In this document: in pieces, positions 39,140 through 48,336 of the stretch
Layout of the letters: each line of letters opens with the position of its first letter
Position numbering within the stretch: the first letter of the stretch is position 1
Assembly (NCBI GenBank): GCA_022774505.1
Contig: JALFLW010000122.1
Coordinates: forward strand, 31,602-95,601
Direction of reading: 5' to 3'
Source: Lachnospiraceae bacterium
GTDB taxonomy: Bacteria; Bacillota; Clostridia; Lachnospirales; Lachnospiraceae
DNA length: 64,000 nt
Notes under the pieces: generated by a model
The model's input: the letters and a program-made list of their open reading frames with translations, nothing else
Databases searched by the model: none
What the model was told of the DNA's origin: nothing
Program-made: the position numbers and the translations under genes

Positions 39140-39721
39140 TCATGGATAAGTTACTAAACCATTTCTAATCTTTGTTGTCTCGTCGAGTTTGTATTTCTTT
39201 TTTCCTGATTTCATTTCAAAGGAAACTGTGACTTTGTTCCCCTTTACTGCAACATCAAAACTATTCACATAATCTGCCAACAGTTCATCCGGTGCACAGC
39301 TTACTCCCCCACCACTGGCCGGAGTTGCCACCTCATGGCTTGTTTCAGACAGATAAAGCTTACCCGCCTGCTGCTTGATCATCTTTTGATCTGTTACATT
39401 TTTTTCAATCTGATAATTCGGAATCTTACTTACAGCTCCGGACGCCACCGGCATAGCTGTCTTCTTTGTTCCAATCTGATAAAGAACCAATGTCTTACTT
39501 GCTGAATCATACTTTACGCAGTTTGCTTCCATGATCATTGTATTTAACTGTGCCATCAATGTCTGTGATTCCATCTGCAGATCCAGCTCCGCTTTTGTAT
39601 TATTATAGCTACGGCTTCCGGACTGCATCAGAAGCATGATTGATCCTGCTACAATTGCCAAAATTGCCATGGAAATGATTAATTCCACCAGGGAATAACC
39701 TTTCTTATCTTTAATACTCAA
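39140..39721 (-). CDS. Minor prepilin (type IV pilin-like)
   Basis: A 193-residue prepilin with a short basic leader and cleavage site KKG|YSLVELIISMAILAIVAG, including the Glu at mature position 5. The first residue of the mature form is Tyr instead of the usual Phe. The globular part is PulJ/PilW-like in length. A TTG start at 39719-39721 is chosen because GGAGG lies 9 nt upstream. Gene order and spacing put it in one operon with the next three pilin-like genes upstream. Confidence 0.87.
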   Translation of the reverse strand: MSIKDKKGYSLVELIISMAILAIVAGSIMLLMQSGSRSYNNTKAELDLQMESQTLMAQLNTMIMEANCVKYDSASKTLVLYQIGTKKTAMPVASGAVSKIPNYQIEKNVTDQKMIKQQAGKLYLSETSHEVATPASGGGVSCAPDELLADYVNSFDVAVKGNKVTVSFEMKSGKKKYKLDETTKIRNGLVTYP

Positions 39722-39738
39722 GAACAATCACCTCCTAA

Positions 39739-40362
39739 TTAATCTTCTTTAATAAAATGTTTGCCGGTTGCTTTTACTAACTGGATCGTAAACTTTTCTT
39801 TCCCCTTCATCTCAATCAGAGTATAAAACGGTACTCCCTTTAATTCGCCACCGGCATCCAATTGACCATCATTAGAATACGTGAAAGCTCCGGTCCCTTT
39901 GGAATATCCAATCTTAAACATATTATTTTCTGTCAGGGTAACACTTTCTGTACTTCCAGTGCCATCCGCATTTTTTTTGCCTTTGATGACAACCGAACTG
40001 TCACAGAGCTTTGTCTGACCGCCGCCATTGGACAAGTATGTATTTAACTCAGAACGTTCCTTAAAACCATACGGATAATCCGGTGTCCCATCGTGATTAA
40101 AATCTTCATTGCTGCTCACACTGGAACTATATATTCCTTTCGAAGTCCGGTAAATGTAGAGATATGTCTCTCCCTTCTGCGTCATCGTCGCAGTCTGGAT
40201 ACTTGAAATCTGGTTATTTAACTTTGCAGAAGCCTTTCGGGTCTTCCCGGCATTTATCCATCCGACCGCACCTATGATCGCCCCGGCAAAGATTGCCATG
40301 ATCGCCATGGTGATGATCAGCTCAACAAGTGAAAAACCACGTTTATCTTTTCTAATATCCAT
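39739..40362 (-). CDS. Minor prepilin (PulG/FimT-like)
   Basis: A 207-residue prepilin: leader MDIRKDKRG, cleavage before FSLVELIITMAIMAIFAG, then a globular domain with DFNHDGTPDYPYG, which could bind a metal ion. The ATG at 40360-40362 has GGGGAGG with 8-nt spacing. It follows the PilX-like gene by 18 nt. Minor pilins initiate pilus assembly and can carry specialised tip functions. Confidence 0.87.
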   Translation of the reverse strand: MDIRKDKRGFSLVELIITMAIMAIFAGAIIGAVGWINAGKTRKASAKLNNQISSIQTATMTQKGETYLYIYRTSKGIYSSSVSSNEDFNHDGTPDYPYGFKERSELNTYLSNGGGQTKLCDSSVVIKGKKNADGTGSTESVTLTENNMFKIGYSKGTGAFTYSNDGQLDAGGELKGVPFYTLIEMKGKEKFTIQLVKATGKHFIKED

Positions 40363-40380
40363 TATCTTCACCTCCCCACA

Positions 40381-42918
40381 TTAATCATTCTTCTTCCAAT
40401 TCTCATATGTTACATTATCAATATCGGCAGATTCCTCATCTGATCCAATCGTTGCATCTACAGATTTTCTGAAATATTTACTCATCAGATTATAAAATAC
40501 CGGTGATGCAGCCTTTTTATCCGCATCAAACAGCTTTTCAACCGCCTCAGAATCTGCATTTATCTTCAATCCAACTGCATTCATCTCTACATCATCACCA
40601 GCCAGAATAAGTCCATTAAAGTCACCATTAACAGTCACGGATTTTGTAGTCAGAATAAAGCACGGATTCGTTGCTGAATATCCTTTTGCAGTATAATCCT
40701 CCGGCCATTTTACATTGCTGTTAGAAACAATATAACCACAATTTATAGTTGAACCATCATCTCTGGTAACCGGATAATTTCCAACATATGTTCCTGTTAT
40801 CTTTGACGTATCAGAAACAAGTGCTGCAAATAAGTTGGTATTATCTGACTTACCGCTCTTTGTCAGATTATCATCCGGCCGGTTAGCATCGTTGTCATCA
40901 TATAATCTCCAATTACTGCTGTTTGTTGCAACCTCATAATCATCAACAAGACCAAGCTGTTTAGACATATATATCTTGCTATTGTCTTCAGCAAATTTCA
41001 GGAATGAAGTTGTCGGATTTTGAGAAGAATTTTCCAGCTTTAATTTAATCTTTGCCTTTCCATTTGCATCTTTGTCATTTTCATCACTATACATAATATT
41101 ACCTGATGAAAGAAGATAACCGCTCTTAGAGGCAAAAGACGGAATCTGAATACCAATTGCATCCACATATGTTTTATTTACCACATCATAAACAGTCTGC
41201 TGTGAACTCTGATTGTAGAAGAGGTTAAAAAACTTACTTGCCTGCTTAGAATCAACAAAATTCAGATAAAAATACTGGATCGGATCACTGCTTACTGTTG
41301 CATCATAACGAGAATACAATTTCAACGGTGCTGCCGCATCTAAATAGCCTTTCTGAATATATTCCTTAACGCTAAACTGCTTATTTCCATTAGAATCCTT
41401 TGGAATCCCTATACGATTCTCATAGGATACATAATCAAACAGATATGTCTCACCCTTTACATCAAAGTAGTAACATTCCTTTCCCTCATTCGCATCAAGG
41501 TCAAATGTTCCCTCTCCCGGCACTGCTGTAATATGCGTTGTTCCTACCGGCATATCATCAACTTTCTTTACAAAACCGTCAATAGAGCCACTCTTTACTG
41601 CACCGACAAAGTAAGATAACTGTCCGCTCTTTACTGCCAAAGACTCACCCAGCTCAATATCCGGATTACTAAGGGTTGCCCCTCCCGGAGCTGTTTCGCC
41701 GACATTCGCCTTCTTGGATATAAATGTACGACCTGCTAAGACTAACTCAGAAAGATCTTTCATGACCAGTCGGTCATCATATCCATTTACCGATATAGAA
41801 CTACTATAAGAAGCCTGCGTTGACAGCTTTACATGTGCATTCGGATCTGCTGTTGCTGCCGGAGCAAGAGTCGGCACGATAGAATAATTATCTGTGAAAT
41901 TGTAACCATAATATTTTCCGGCCAATTCTACAGTATCGTTTGAGCCACCAATTTCCATATCATCAGCCACATAGGAGGATGCATTGATCTTAACCTGATT
42001 TCCTCCATTTGTTCCTTTTCCGCTTGTTATAACATTCTCTGCCCACAGCTCTGCATTTTTTTCACTGGAAGCACTCTTACCAATTTCAAACCGGCTGCTG
42101 TTGGAAACAGATACATCACCTCTTGTAATGATCTGTTCTGCATTAATCTTAAGAGAAGCTCCTCCTGAGATCACAATACCTGCTTTTGTATCCTCACTGT
42201 CTGTACGATTAACCGTACCGGAATATACATTTCCTTTGATGTCTGCACTCACTGTTCCGTTGTCAGCCTTGATCTGGTCATCTGCAAGAACAGCATAATC
42301 TAAATATTCCGAATGAGCATCCGTATTTACTTTAGGAACTTCAATACGAATATCTGTTGTCAATGTTGTCTCATAATTTTTCTGAACATCATGCTCTTTT
42401 TTCACTGATACATCCTTAAGTACCAATGCATCACCATCAACTTCCATCGTACCTACGGTATTGCCATGAGAATCGGTATCTGCATGATCAATATAACATC
42501 CAACCTGCTCATCATTCAGATATCCCTTTAATACACTATCTTTATACTTATACGTTGTTTTGGTCGCATCATACGACTCACCTGTCAATGTCTGAAGCAT
42601 ACGGTTCAGATAATCCATAGAATATTTATCATTCATGGAATCTCCTGCAGCCGTCAGGGAAGCATTATACTCTCCCAATGCCTGTTCATAAGCTTTTGCT
42701 GATGCCTCAGAAGATTCATTCTGGATTCCTGCAGAAATAGCATCCAGGATCGTATCTGTTTCATAGAAATTTTCCTGTGTAACCTTTTGGGAACTTTTCA
42801 AACGAATATTGGTTATCGTCGTGGTAATAACAGCACCTGCAAGCAAGATCAGAAATGACATACAGATCATTACTAAAACCAGAGACGATCCTCTTTTATC
42901 TTTAAATAAATGTTTCAT
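40381..42918 (-). CDS. Large PilX-like pilus protein
   Basis: An 845-residue protein beginning KDKRGSSLVLVMICMSFLILLAGAV, a pilin-like hydrophobic helix but without the consensus FTLxE (no Glu at +5), as in PilX-type proteins. The rest is a long extracellular beta-rich region with parallel-beta-type stretches (VVLKDVSVKK, SGGASLKINAEQII) and many Gly/Asn/Ser residues. It is several times longer than PilX of Gram-negatives. It lies between the PilV-like gene (17 nt upstream) and the PulG-like prepilin. It is probably part of the pilus priming/tip complex and may be an adhesin. Confidence 0.75.
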   Translation of the reverse strand: MKHLFKDKRGSSLVLVMICMSFLILLAGAVITTTITNIRLKSSQKVTQENFYETDTILDAISAGIQNESSEASAKAYEQALGEYNASLTAAGDSMNDKYSMDYLNRMLQTLTGESYDATKTTYKYKDSVLKGYLNDEQVGCYIDHADTDSHGNTVGTMEVDGDALVLKDVSVKKEHDVQKNYETTLTTDIRIEVPKVNTDAHSEYLDYAVLADDQIKADNGTVSADIKGNVYSGTVNRTDSEDTKAGIVISGGASLKINAEQIITRGDVSVSNSSRFEIGKSASSEKNAELWAENVITSGKGTNGGNQVKINASSYVADDMEIGGSNDTVELAGKYYGYNFTDNYSIVPTLAPAATADPNAHVKLSTQASYSSSISVNGYDDRLVMKDLSELVLAGRTFISKKANVGETAPGGATLSNPDIELGESLAVKSGQLSYFVGAVKSGSIDGFVKKVDDMPVGTTHITAVPGEGTFDLDANEGKECYYFDVKGETYLFDYVSYENRIGIPKDSNGNKQFSVKEYIQKGYLDAAAPLKLYSRYDATVSSDPIQYFYLNFVDSKQASKFFNLFYNQSSQQTVYDVVNKTYVDAIGIQIPSFASKSGYLLSSGNIMYSDENDKDANGKAKIKLKLENSSQNPTTSFLKFAEDNSKIYMSKQLGLVDDYEVATNSSNWRLYDDNDANRPDDNLTKSGKSDNTNLFAALVSDTSKITGTYVGNYPVTRDDGSTINCGYIVSNSNVKWPEDYTAKGYSATNPCFILTTKSVTVNGDFNGLILAGDDVEMNAVGLKINADSEAVEKLFDADKKAASPVFYNLMSKYFRKSVDATIGSDEESADIDNVTYENWKKND

Positions 42919-42935
42919 CAAGATCTCACTCCTCT

Positions 42936-44123
42936 CTAATTCTGTACCTTAGAACCTGTTACTTCTACAACTCTGCCTGCGTTTGCACCAATACCATCTA
43001 TAGAAACCTTAATATCAGCCATTCGATTCATCTTTTCTGAATGAACTAATGTATAGTGATTTCCATCTGAAGTAACCTGTGCTTTTCCGGCGATCGTACC
43101 GGAGCTATTTAACTCACTATCTCCCTTAGAAAGATTCAAATACAGTTTTTTGATTTTTGTTTCAAACCCGGAAGCTGTTCCATCAATTGTCAGCTTATAT
43201 CCTGCCGGTCTCTTCTTATAGCCTGTCGGAACAGTGGTCTCATTAGCAGGTACGCTACTCTGAGCGATCACAAACAAATTCAGATCACCTGCATCACTTT
43301 GAACGGCATTTCCATCGTCTGTCTCCAGCTGGATCTTATCATTCATATTTAATGGTGTATAGAAAATATATATATTTTCCAGACTTTCTACTTTAACAGA
43401 AGATGATTCTACAATATCTTCATATTGGGTAGATGCATCAATTCCCTCCGGATAAGAAGATCCGGAATAGGTATATCTGTATTTCACGGTAATAATATCA
43501 TATCCTGTTTTCGTCGTATCCTGCTTTGCAGAAATAACAATTGTACAATTTAATTTCTTCTGAAATTCTTCCGCACTTACTGTTGCTGTCGTTCCTGCCG
43601 CAGCACATGCCGAAGAATGTTTATTTGCGAATGTGAGTCCTGCTGCAACTAAGGTCTGGCCATGTTCTGAAGACATAACATCTTTTGAAGAATCCATTGT
43701 ACCGATAACAAATTTCTCATAGTCCTTTGATGACGGAGCCGCTGTACTCTCAATTTTTTTGATCGGAGTAATCTGTGCTTTAACAGAATACGAATGATCA
43801 TCTACAGTCTTACTTTGTTTCAATGTATATACACCATTTGCATTCGGTGCTGTATCCACCGACCAGTCCGGCTGTGCCGAACATACCACGGCCGGATCAT
43901 CCAAAGAATATGATGAATTCTTGAAATTTTCCAAAATATCCTGTGCTAAAACGCTGGCATCCTGTTTCATTCTGCTCCGTGCATTGTGCTTTGCCGAATC
44001 AGTAAAATAGCTTAAAATCGGAATCGTGACTATGGCCAGTATAGCAATGGTAAGGATCAACTCAACCAAAGTAAAACCCCGGCTGTCCTTCATGTCAAAT
44101 GCACCGCACCTTCTCTCTCTCAT
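42936..44123 (-). CDS. PilV-like minor prepilin
   Basis: A 395-residue prepilin with leader DMKDSRG, cleavage before FTLVELILTIAILAIVTIP and the PilV-typical SRMKQDASVLAQDILENFKNS amphipathic region. The C-terminal globular part is large for a minor pilin. The ATG at 44121-44123 follows GAGG with 7-nt spacing. It comes 68 nt after pilO and leads the block of four pilin-like genes. Confidence 0.85.
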   Translation of the reverse strand: MRERRCGAFDMKDSRGFTLVELILTIAILAIVTIPILSYFTDSAKHNARSRMKQDASVLAQDILENFKNSSYSLDDPAVVCSAQPDWSVDTAPNANGVYTLKQSKTVDDHSYSVKAQITPIKKIESTAAPSSKDYEKFVIGTMDSSKDVMSSEHGQTLVAAGLTFANKHSSACAAAGTTATVSAEEFQKKLNCTIVISAKQDTTKTGYDIITVKYRYTYSGSSYPEGIDASTQYEDIVESSSVKVESLENIYIFYTPLNMNDKIQLETDDGNAVQSDAGDLNLFVIAQSSVPANETTVPTGYKKRPAGYKLTIDGTASGFETKIKKLYLNLSKGDSELNSSGTIAGKAQVTSDGNHYTLVHSEKMNRMADIKVSIDGIGANAGRVVEVTGSKVQN

Positions 44124-44191
44124 TCGCTCACCTCAAATCTTTATACAACAACTGCAACTGCCGAATAAATCCGGCAGTTGCACCTTATGTA

Positions 44192-44959
44192 CTATTTTCT
44201 AAAAATATTATTTACACCTGTATTTCCGTTACTTACATTTGGAGATTCATAAATTTCTCCGGTTCCGGAAATTGCATACATATCAACCGTCATGCTGCAG
44301 GTTAGGAGGTCATCATCTTCTCCTGCAGTTGCTGATATATCTGATATTGTCATACGATCCGGTGACTTTTTAATGAAATCAACAACCTCTTTTAATGCAT
44401 TATATGTCGCACTAAATGTAACATTCACCGTGGAACGATATCCTGTATAATCAGCGGCAGCCGATATAACATCTGTAGCCGGTGTATCCGATGTTATCGC
44501 AGATACAGATGCCGGATTTGTCTTTTCTGTTTCCGTACTACTGCTGTCTGTTGTCGTCTGACTGTCTGCTGTTCCATCACTTACTGCTCCCTGCTGGTAG
44601 AACAACTGATTCATATTAAAGTTCTCTGAAAGGATCTTTACATCTGAAATACTTTCATACATTTCATTTAAATCATAAATTGCATCCTCTGTACGAACCT
44701 CCGCCGGGAATTTACCAAGCACATCCGCAACCTTGATCTGTGTCTGCCTGGTATCCTCCAAAACCTCATCCCTCTGGGCTTCCATGGTTTCAAGTTTGCT
44801 GACTTCCTGTGTCAATGTACTATTTTGAGTTTCTAATTCATTTTTCTTTTCTGTCATCTTTGCAAATACTAAAAAGTATGCAGCAGCAACTATGATAATA
44901 GCACCAAAGATGAAAAGCATCATTTTGTCACGGTTTGACATTTTCTTTTTCGTATCCAT
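44192..44959 (-). CDS. PilO-like pilus alignment protein
   Basis: A 255-residue bitopic membrane protein with one N-terminal helix (MMLFIFGAIIIVAAAYFLVFA), a coiled coil (KKNELETQNSTLTQEVSKLE) and a C-terminal ferredoxin-like part (VNVTFSATYNALKEVVDFI). This is the PilO layout. It follows the PilM-PilN fusion by 26 nt, so the PilM-N-O alignment complex is complete but encoded in two genes. RBS AGGAGG precedes the ATG. Confidence 0.83.
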   Translation of the reverse strand: MDTKKKMSNRDKMMLFIFGAIIIVAAAYFLVFAKMTEKKNELETQNSTLTQEVSKLETMEAQRDEVLEDTRQTQIKVADVLGKFPAEVRTEDAIYDLNEMYESISDVKILSENFNMNQLFYQQGAVSDGTADSQTTTDSSSTETEKTNPASVSAITSDTPATDVISAAADYTGYRSTVNVTFSATYNALKEVVDFIKKSPDRMTISDISATAGEDDDLLTCSMTVDMYAISGTGEIYESPNVSNGNTGVNNIFRK

Positions 44960-44985
44960 ATCTCAATTCCTCCTGTCTATACTTT

Positions 44986-46743
44986 CTAATTATTATTTGT
45001 TCCGTCAGAAGTATTTGCATTCTCTGCAGCTGCTGCGGCCGCTTTTTGTTCTTCCGCTGCTTTTGCTGCCTGCGCTGCCTGATAATACTGTGCTGACACA
45101 GTGAAATTATAAACTGTACTTCCATCATCCTCTTCTGATGCTGTTACGGAAGGAATTGAAATATTTGTAAGTACCGGTATCATCTGGCCGTCTTTATTTC
45201 TCATTTCTAACGCTTCCAGATTCATTAACATTCTTGCAATAGAAATATCTGTCTCTGATGTGATCGTCAGATTGATTCCATCCTGTGATGACTGCATAAA
45301 GGTTACGGTCATCGTTCTTGGAAGGCTTCCCTCCAATTGCTTTAACAAACCGTTCAGGTTCTCATTCTGAGTTTCGGTTGATGTCTGAAGATTATTTACC
45401 TGATCATATACTGATTTGATTCCCTCATTCTCTTCAAATACCTGATTAATAGATGATAAAGAAGCTTTTCTTGCATTCAGATCATCATTTCTTGTCTTTT
45501 CTGTATTATATGTAACAAGAGAAAAGGCAGACATCGCAACAGCACAGATCACAGCCAGTCCAAAAACAAGCTGTGCATTTCTCAGTCCGTCAGCTCCTGC
45601 TCCTGCAACAGCTGCATTTTTTGATTTGAAGCCAACCGGTCCGATTGCTGCACCAATAACAGCAATATATTCTGTCTGGTTATAAAGTCCCTCACTGAAA
45701 TGACGTGGGAATGATACATTCACCAGATGCTCCATTCTCTGTGTCTCCACATTAAGAACACTCTGGAAAAGTTCCTCAATACCAGCTACTTTACTTCCCA
45801 TACCTGTTATATAAATACGTGTCAGTTCAACGCCCTGATATTTTGACTTAAAGAAATCAATTACACGGTCAACACTTAACAGGATCTCTCCAATCGCATC
45901 CGTAACAACCTTTCTGGCTGATTTACTTGCTTCCTGCTGTCTCCACTGCTCTTCTGTCATACGTGCACTAACAATACTATCATCATCATCCAGTCCACGA
46001 TAATCAAGACTTCGGCATACAAGCTTATCCCTGCATAAGGCCTCACATGCCGTATCCATATCCTCGATCATACAATCCTCGCTGAGAACCATGGCCTCTG
46101 CCACATTAAAAATACCCTGTGGAATTGTACGCTGCATCAACTGCTGTCCCTCATTCATGAAGTTGATCATGGTTGTATTACCACTGATCTGAATACATGC
46201 ACAGTAATCAAGAACGATTTCTTTCTTTAATACCTGCATAGAACCATTTCCAAAATAATCAAGTGCTTCAATATTGAAGTCCATCTCTTTTGCAAAATTA
46301 TAATAGTTATCAACCAGATCATCCGGTGCAGCAAGTAATAATACTTTATACGATTTGTCCTTACCTTCTTTAATCGTTTCCAATAAGGAATATGCTAAAG
46401 TGTAATCATTCAGATCAATTGGAAAATATTCCTGTGCCGTTGCCTGAACAAGAGCTCCAATCTTATTTTCTTTAACATTCGGCAGCGTAACCTCACGAGT
46501 AGCAATTTTGCTGGAAGCAATTGAAAATACTACATTTCTCTCTTTCATTCCGGCTTCTGCCAGTTCATTCCGAAATGCTACTGCCAAAACATCCTTATCA
46601 CGGATAACTCCGTCTTCAATAACACCCTCCGGTGTAGCAAAGCTTACCGCACGGTATACATGTGGATTCTTCTTTTTATAATCAATTTCAACAATCTTGG
46701 TAACTAACGTACCGATCTCAATACTAAGTACATGTTTTGCCAT
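44986..46743 (-). CDS. PilM-PilN fusion protein
   Basis: A 585-residue protein. Residues 1-~380 are an actin-like PilM (IEIGTLVTKIVEIDYKK, then the ATP-binding ITGMGSKVAGIEEL region and IGAAIGPVGF). A single membrane helix follows (LVFGLAVICAVAMSAFSLVTY, about 395-415), then a coiled coil and a PilN-like domain, ending in an Ala/Glu/Gln-rich tail. In Gram-negatives PilM binds the N-terminal peptide of separate PilN; here the two are covalently joined. The preceding 178-bp gap contains no clear promoter. RBS GGGAGG. Confidence 0.88.
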   Translation of the reverse strand: MAKHVLSIEIGTLVTKIVEIDYKKKNPHVYRAVSFATPEGVIEDGVIRDKDVLAVAFRNELAEAGMKERNVVFSIASSKIATREVTLPNVKENKIGALVQATAQEYFPIDLNDYTLAYSLLETIKEGKDKSYKVLLLAAPDDLVDNYYNFAKEMDFNIEALDYFGNGSMQVLKKEIVLDYCACIQISGNTTMINFMNEGQQLMQRTIPQGIFNVAEAMVLSEDCMIEDMDTACEALCRDKLVCRSLDYRGLDDDDSIVSARMTEEQWRQQEASKSARKVVTDAIGEILLSVDRVIDFFKSKYQGVELTRIYITGMGSKVAGIEELFQSVLNVETQRMEHLVNVSFPRHFSEGLYNQTEYIAVIGAAIGPVGFKSKNAAVAGAGADGLRNAQLVFGLAVICAVAMSAFSLVTYNTEKTRNDDLNARKASLSSINQVFEENEGIKSVYDQVNNLQTSTETQNENLNGLLKQLEGSLPRTMTVTFMQSSQDGINLTITSETDISIARMLMNLEALEMRNKDGQMIPVLTNISIPSVTASEEDDGSTVYNFTVSAQYYQAAQAAKAAEEQKAAAAAAENANTSDGTNNN

Positions 46744-46921
46744 ATCGTACTTTTCCTCCCTGTTTCAATATTTTTGCATCACACAAAATTCAACGTATGC
46801 AGATGCTTTTACATCTTTACAACTGCAAATGGAGCCTAACGCTGTGCTCGTGATAAGCCCGCTGTTAAACTCTCTGTGACAGCAAAATTACTGCCATCTT
46901 CTGAATAAAACGTCAATCTGC
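46744..46921 (-). other. Interval between prepilin peptidase and pilMN genes
   Basis: 178 bp inside the pilus operon, the longest gap between pilD and the giant gene. A possible reading frame of ~27 codons starting with TTG (about 46917 down to 46837) reads like a protein fragment containing SEDGSNFAVTESL. It has no good RBS and may be chance. No riboswitch consensus fits. Confidence 0.35.
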
Positions 46922-47683
46922 TTATATCATACTGATATACCAATCAATGAATCTCTGTCCCCATAAAGCTGTCAGCCAAATTCCAACAGACAGATACGGT
47001 CCCATAGCCAGACGATGTTCTGCATGACTTACTGCCATTCGTATCAAATGAATCACAGAGCCAATAATACACCCTAAAAAGAATGCTAAAACCGCACCCT
47101 TCCATCCAAGCAAAAGCCCGGCACCAAACATCAGCTTGATATCTCCACCGCCGATTCCCCTTCCGACAGTTACAAGATAAATAATCAAAAGAAACACGCT
47201 GACAGAAAACATTCCGATCACGTGATCCTTCCAAGCATCTAAGTCCAACAGGGTCGCTACTATTCCCAGCAACAGGATAAACAGATTCATTCCGTCCGCA
47301 ATCTCCATTGTCCGGAAATCAAGGACACTTAAAACAATAAGGGCGGATGTCAGGAGACAATATACGACACTCATATAATTCCAACCGTTCGCCAAGAAAA
47401 CGATCACATATAATGCTCCATTCATGCCTTCTACTAAGGGATACTGAAGCGATAACTTTGTGTGACACTTCCTGCATCTGCCCCTTAGAAAAATAAAGCT
47501 AAACAGAGGAACCAAATCATACCAGTGCAGCTGATAACCACATGTCATACAATGAGAGTGTGGAAACACTATGCTTTCCTTTAAAGGAATACGATAGATG
47601 CAGACATTCAGAAAACTGCCAATCACAATTCCAAAGAGAAAGACGAATATGTATAAAATAGTGGTTACCGCTGCTACTGTCAT
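46922..47683 (-). CDS. pilD: Prepilin peptidase (type IV leader peptidase, A24)
   Basis: A 253-residue polytopic aspartic protease that cleaves and N-methylates prepilins. Two Cys pairs are visible (CMTCGYQ and CRKCHTK), typical of the zinc-binding cytoplasmic loop of the bifunctional form. The catalytic aspartates are in VLDFRTMEIADGMN and GGGDIKLMFGAG. It follows the major pilin gene by 30 nt and would process that pilin and the minor pilins downstream. Confidence 0.94.
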   Translation of the reverse strand: MTVAAVTTILYIFVFLFGIVIGSFLNVCIYRIPLKESIVFPHSHCMTCGYQLHWYDLVPLFSFIFLRGRCRKCHTKLSLQYPLVEGMNGALYVIVFLANGWNYMSVVYCLLTSALIVLSVLDFRTMEIADGMNLFILLLGIVATLLDLDAWKDHVIGMFSVSVFLLIIYLVTVGRGIGGGDIKLMFGAGLLLGWKGAVLAFFLGCIIGSVIHLIRMAVSHAEHRLAMGPYLSVGIWLTALWGQRFIDWYISMI

Positions 47684-47713
47684 GATTAGACTCCTGTCAT
47701 TATTAATATTTCA

Positions 47714-48223
47714 TTATTTAGAGCTTGAGTAAACAATGTACTTGCTTGAATCAGCATCCTCATCTTTATGACCATCAAGGTATACTGAAATCTCACCTGT
47801 CGTAGCATCATAATCAAACTTAACTGCTGTTTTCTTCTTAGCTTCCTTACTCTTTAAACCAAGCTTGTTGTATGCAACAAGTTGACCGGAAGTCTGAAGA
47901 CCTGCATAGATAGTCTCTACTGTAGCCCAGTCTGCATCTCCGCTGCCGCTGCCCCAGCCTGTAGCACTGATATCCTGCTCGTTTACTTCCTTAAGATCCT
48001 TACCGGACTGAGCTGTAGCAGAAACAAGATCAGTACAGATAGAACTCAGAACCTGCTGGTCCTTTGACTGACGAGACTTATCCATGTATGGAAGCACCTG
48101 AGATGCTACAACACCAACGAGGATAGCCATGATAGCCATAACGATAATCAACTCAACAAGAGAGAAACCTTTCTTGTCATTTTCCTGTAACTTTGCGAGA
48201 TAATTCTTGATAACTTTCTTCAT
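47714..48223 (-). CDS. pilA: Major type IV pilin
   Basis: A 169-residue prepilin: leader MKKVIKNYLAKLQENDKKG, cleavage before FSLVELIIVMAIMAILVG with Glu5, then a compact Ala/Ser/Asp-rich globular domain ending IVYSSSK. Its small size, position beside pilC and pilD, and strong AAGGAGA ribosome binding site point to the main structural subunit. The 113-bp gap before it contains an A/T-rich segment and the hairpin GACTG-TGCCAAG-CAGTC, which might cap or process its mRNA. Confidence 0.88.
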   Translation of the reverse strand: MKKVIKNYLAKLQENDKKGFSLVELIIVMAIMAILVGVVASQVLPYMDKSRQSKDQQVLSSICTDLVSATAQSGKDLKEVNEQDISATGWGSGSGDADWATVETIYAGLQTSGQLVAYNKLGLKSKEAKKKTAVKFDYDATTGEISVYLDGHKDEDADSSKYIVYSSSK

Positions 48224-48336
48224 AATATTAATCTCCTTTTCATTATATTATTTTTTTATCAAAAGACTGCTTGGCACAGTCCAAAGATCATTATTGATAT
48301 CGACATTTTCTGTCATATATAAACCTTTTTTCTACA

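Noticed and set aside
46825..46870. Integron attC-like GTTAGGC word near pilMN
   Set aside because: A single 7-bp match without the paired attC architecture or an integrase; chance.
46744..46921. Possible c-di-GMP riboswitch upstream of pilMN
   Set aside because: Location was suggestive and GAGCACAGCG resembles part of GEMM-I, but the GGGACGCAAAGCC-type core and receptor are missing.
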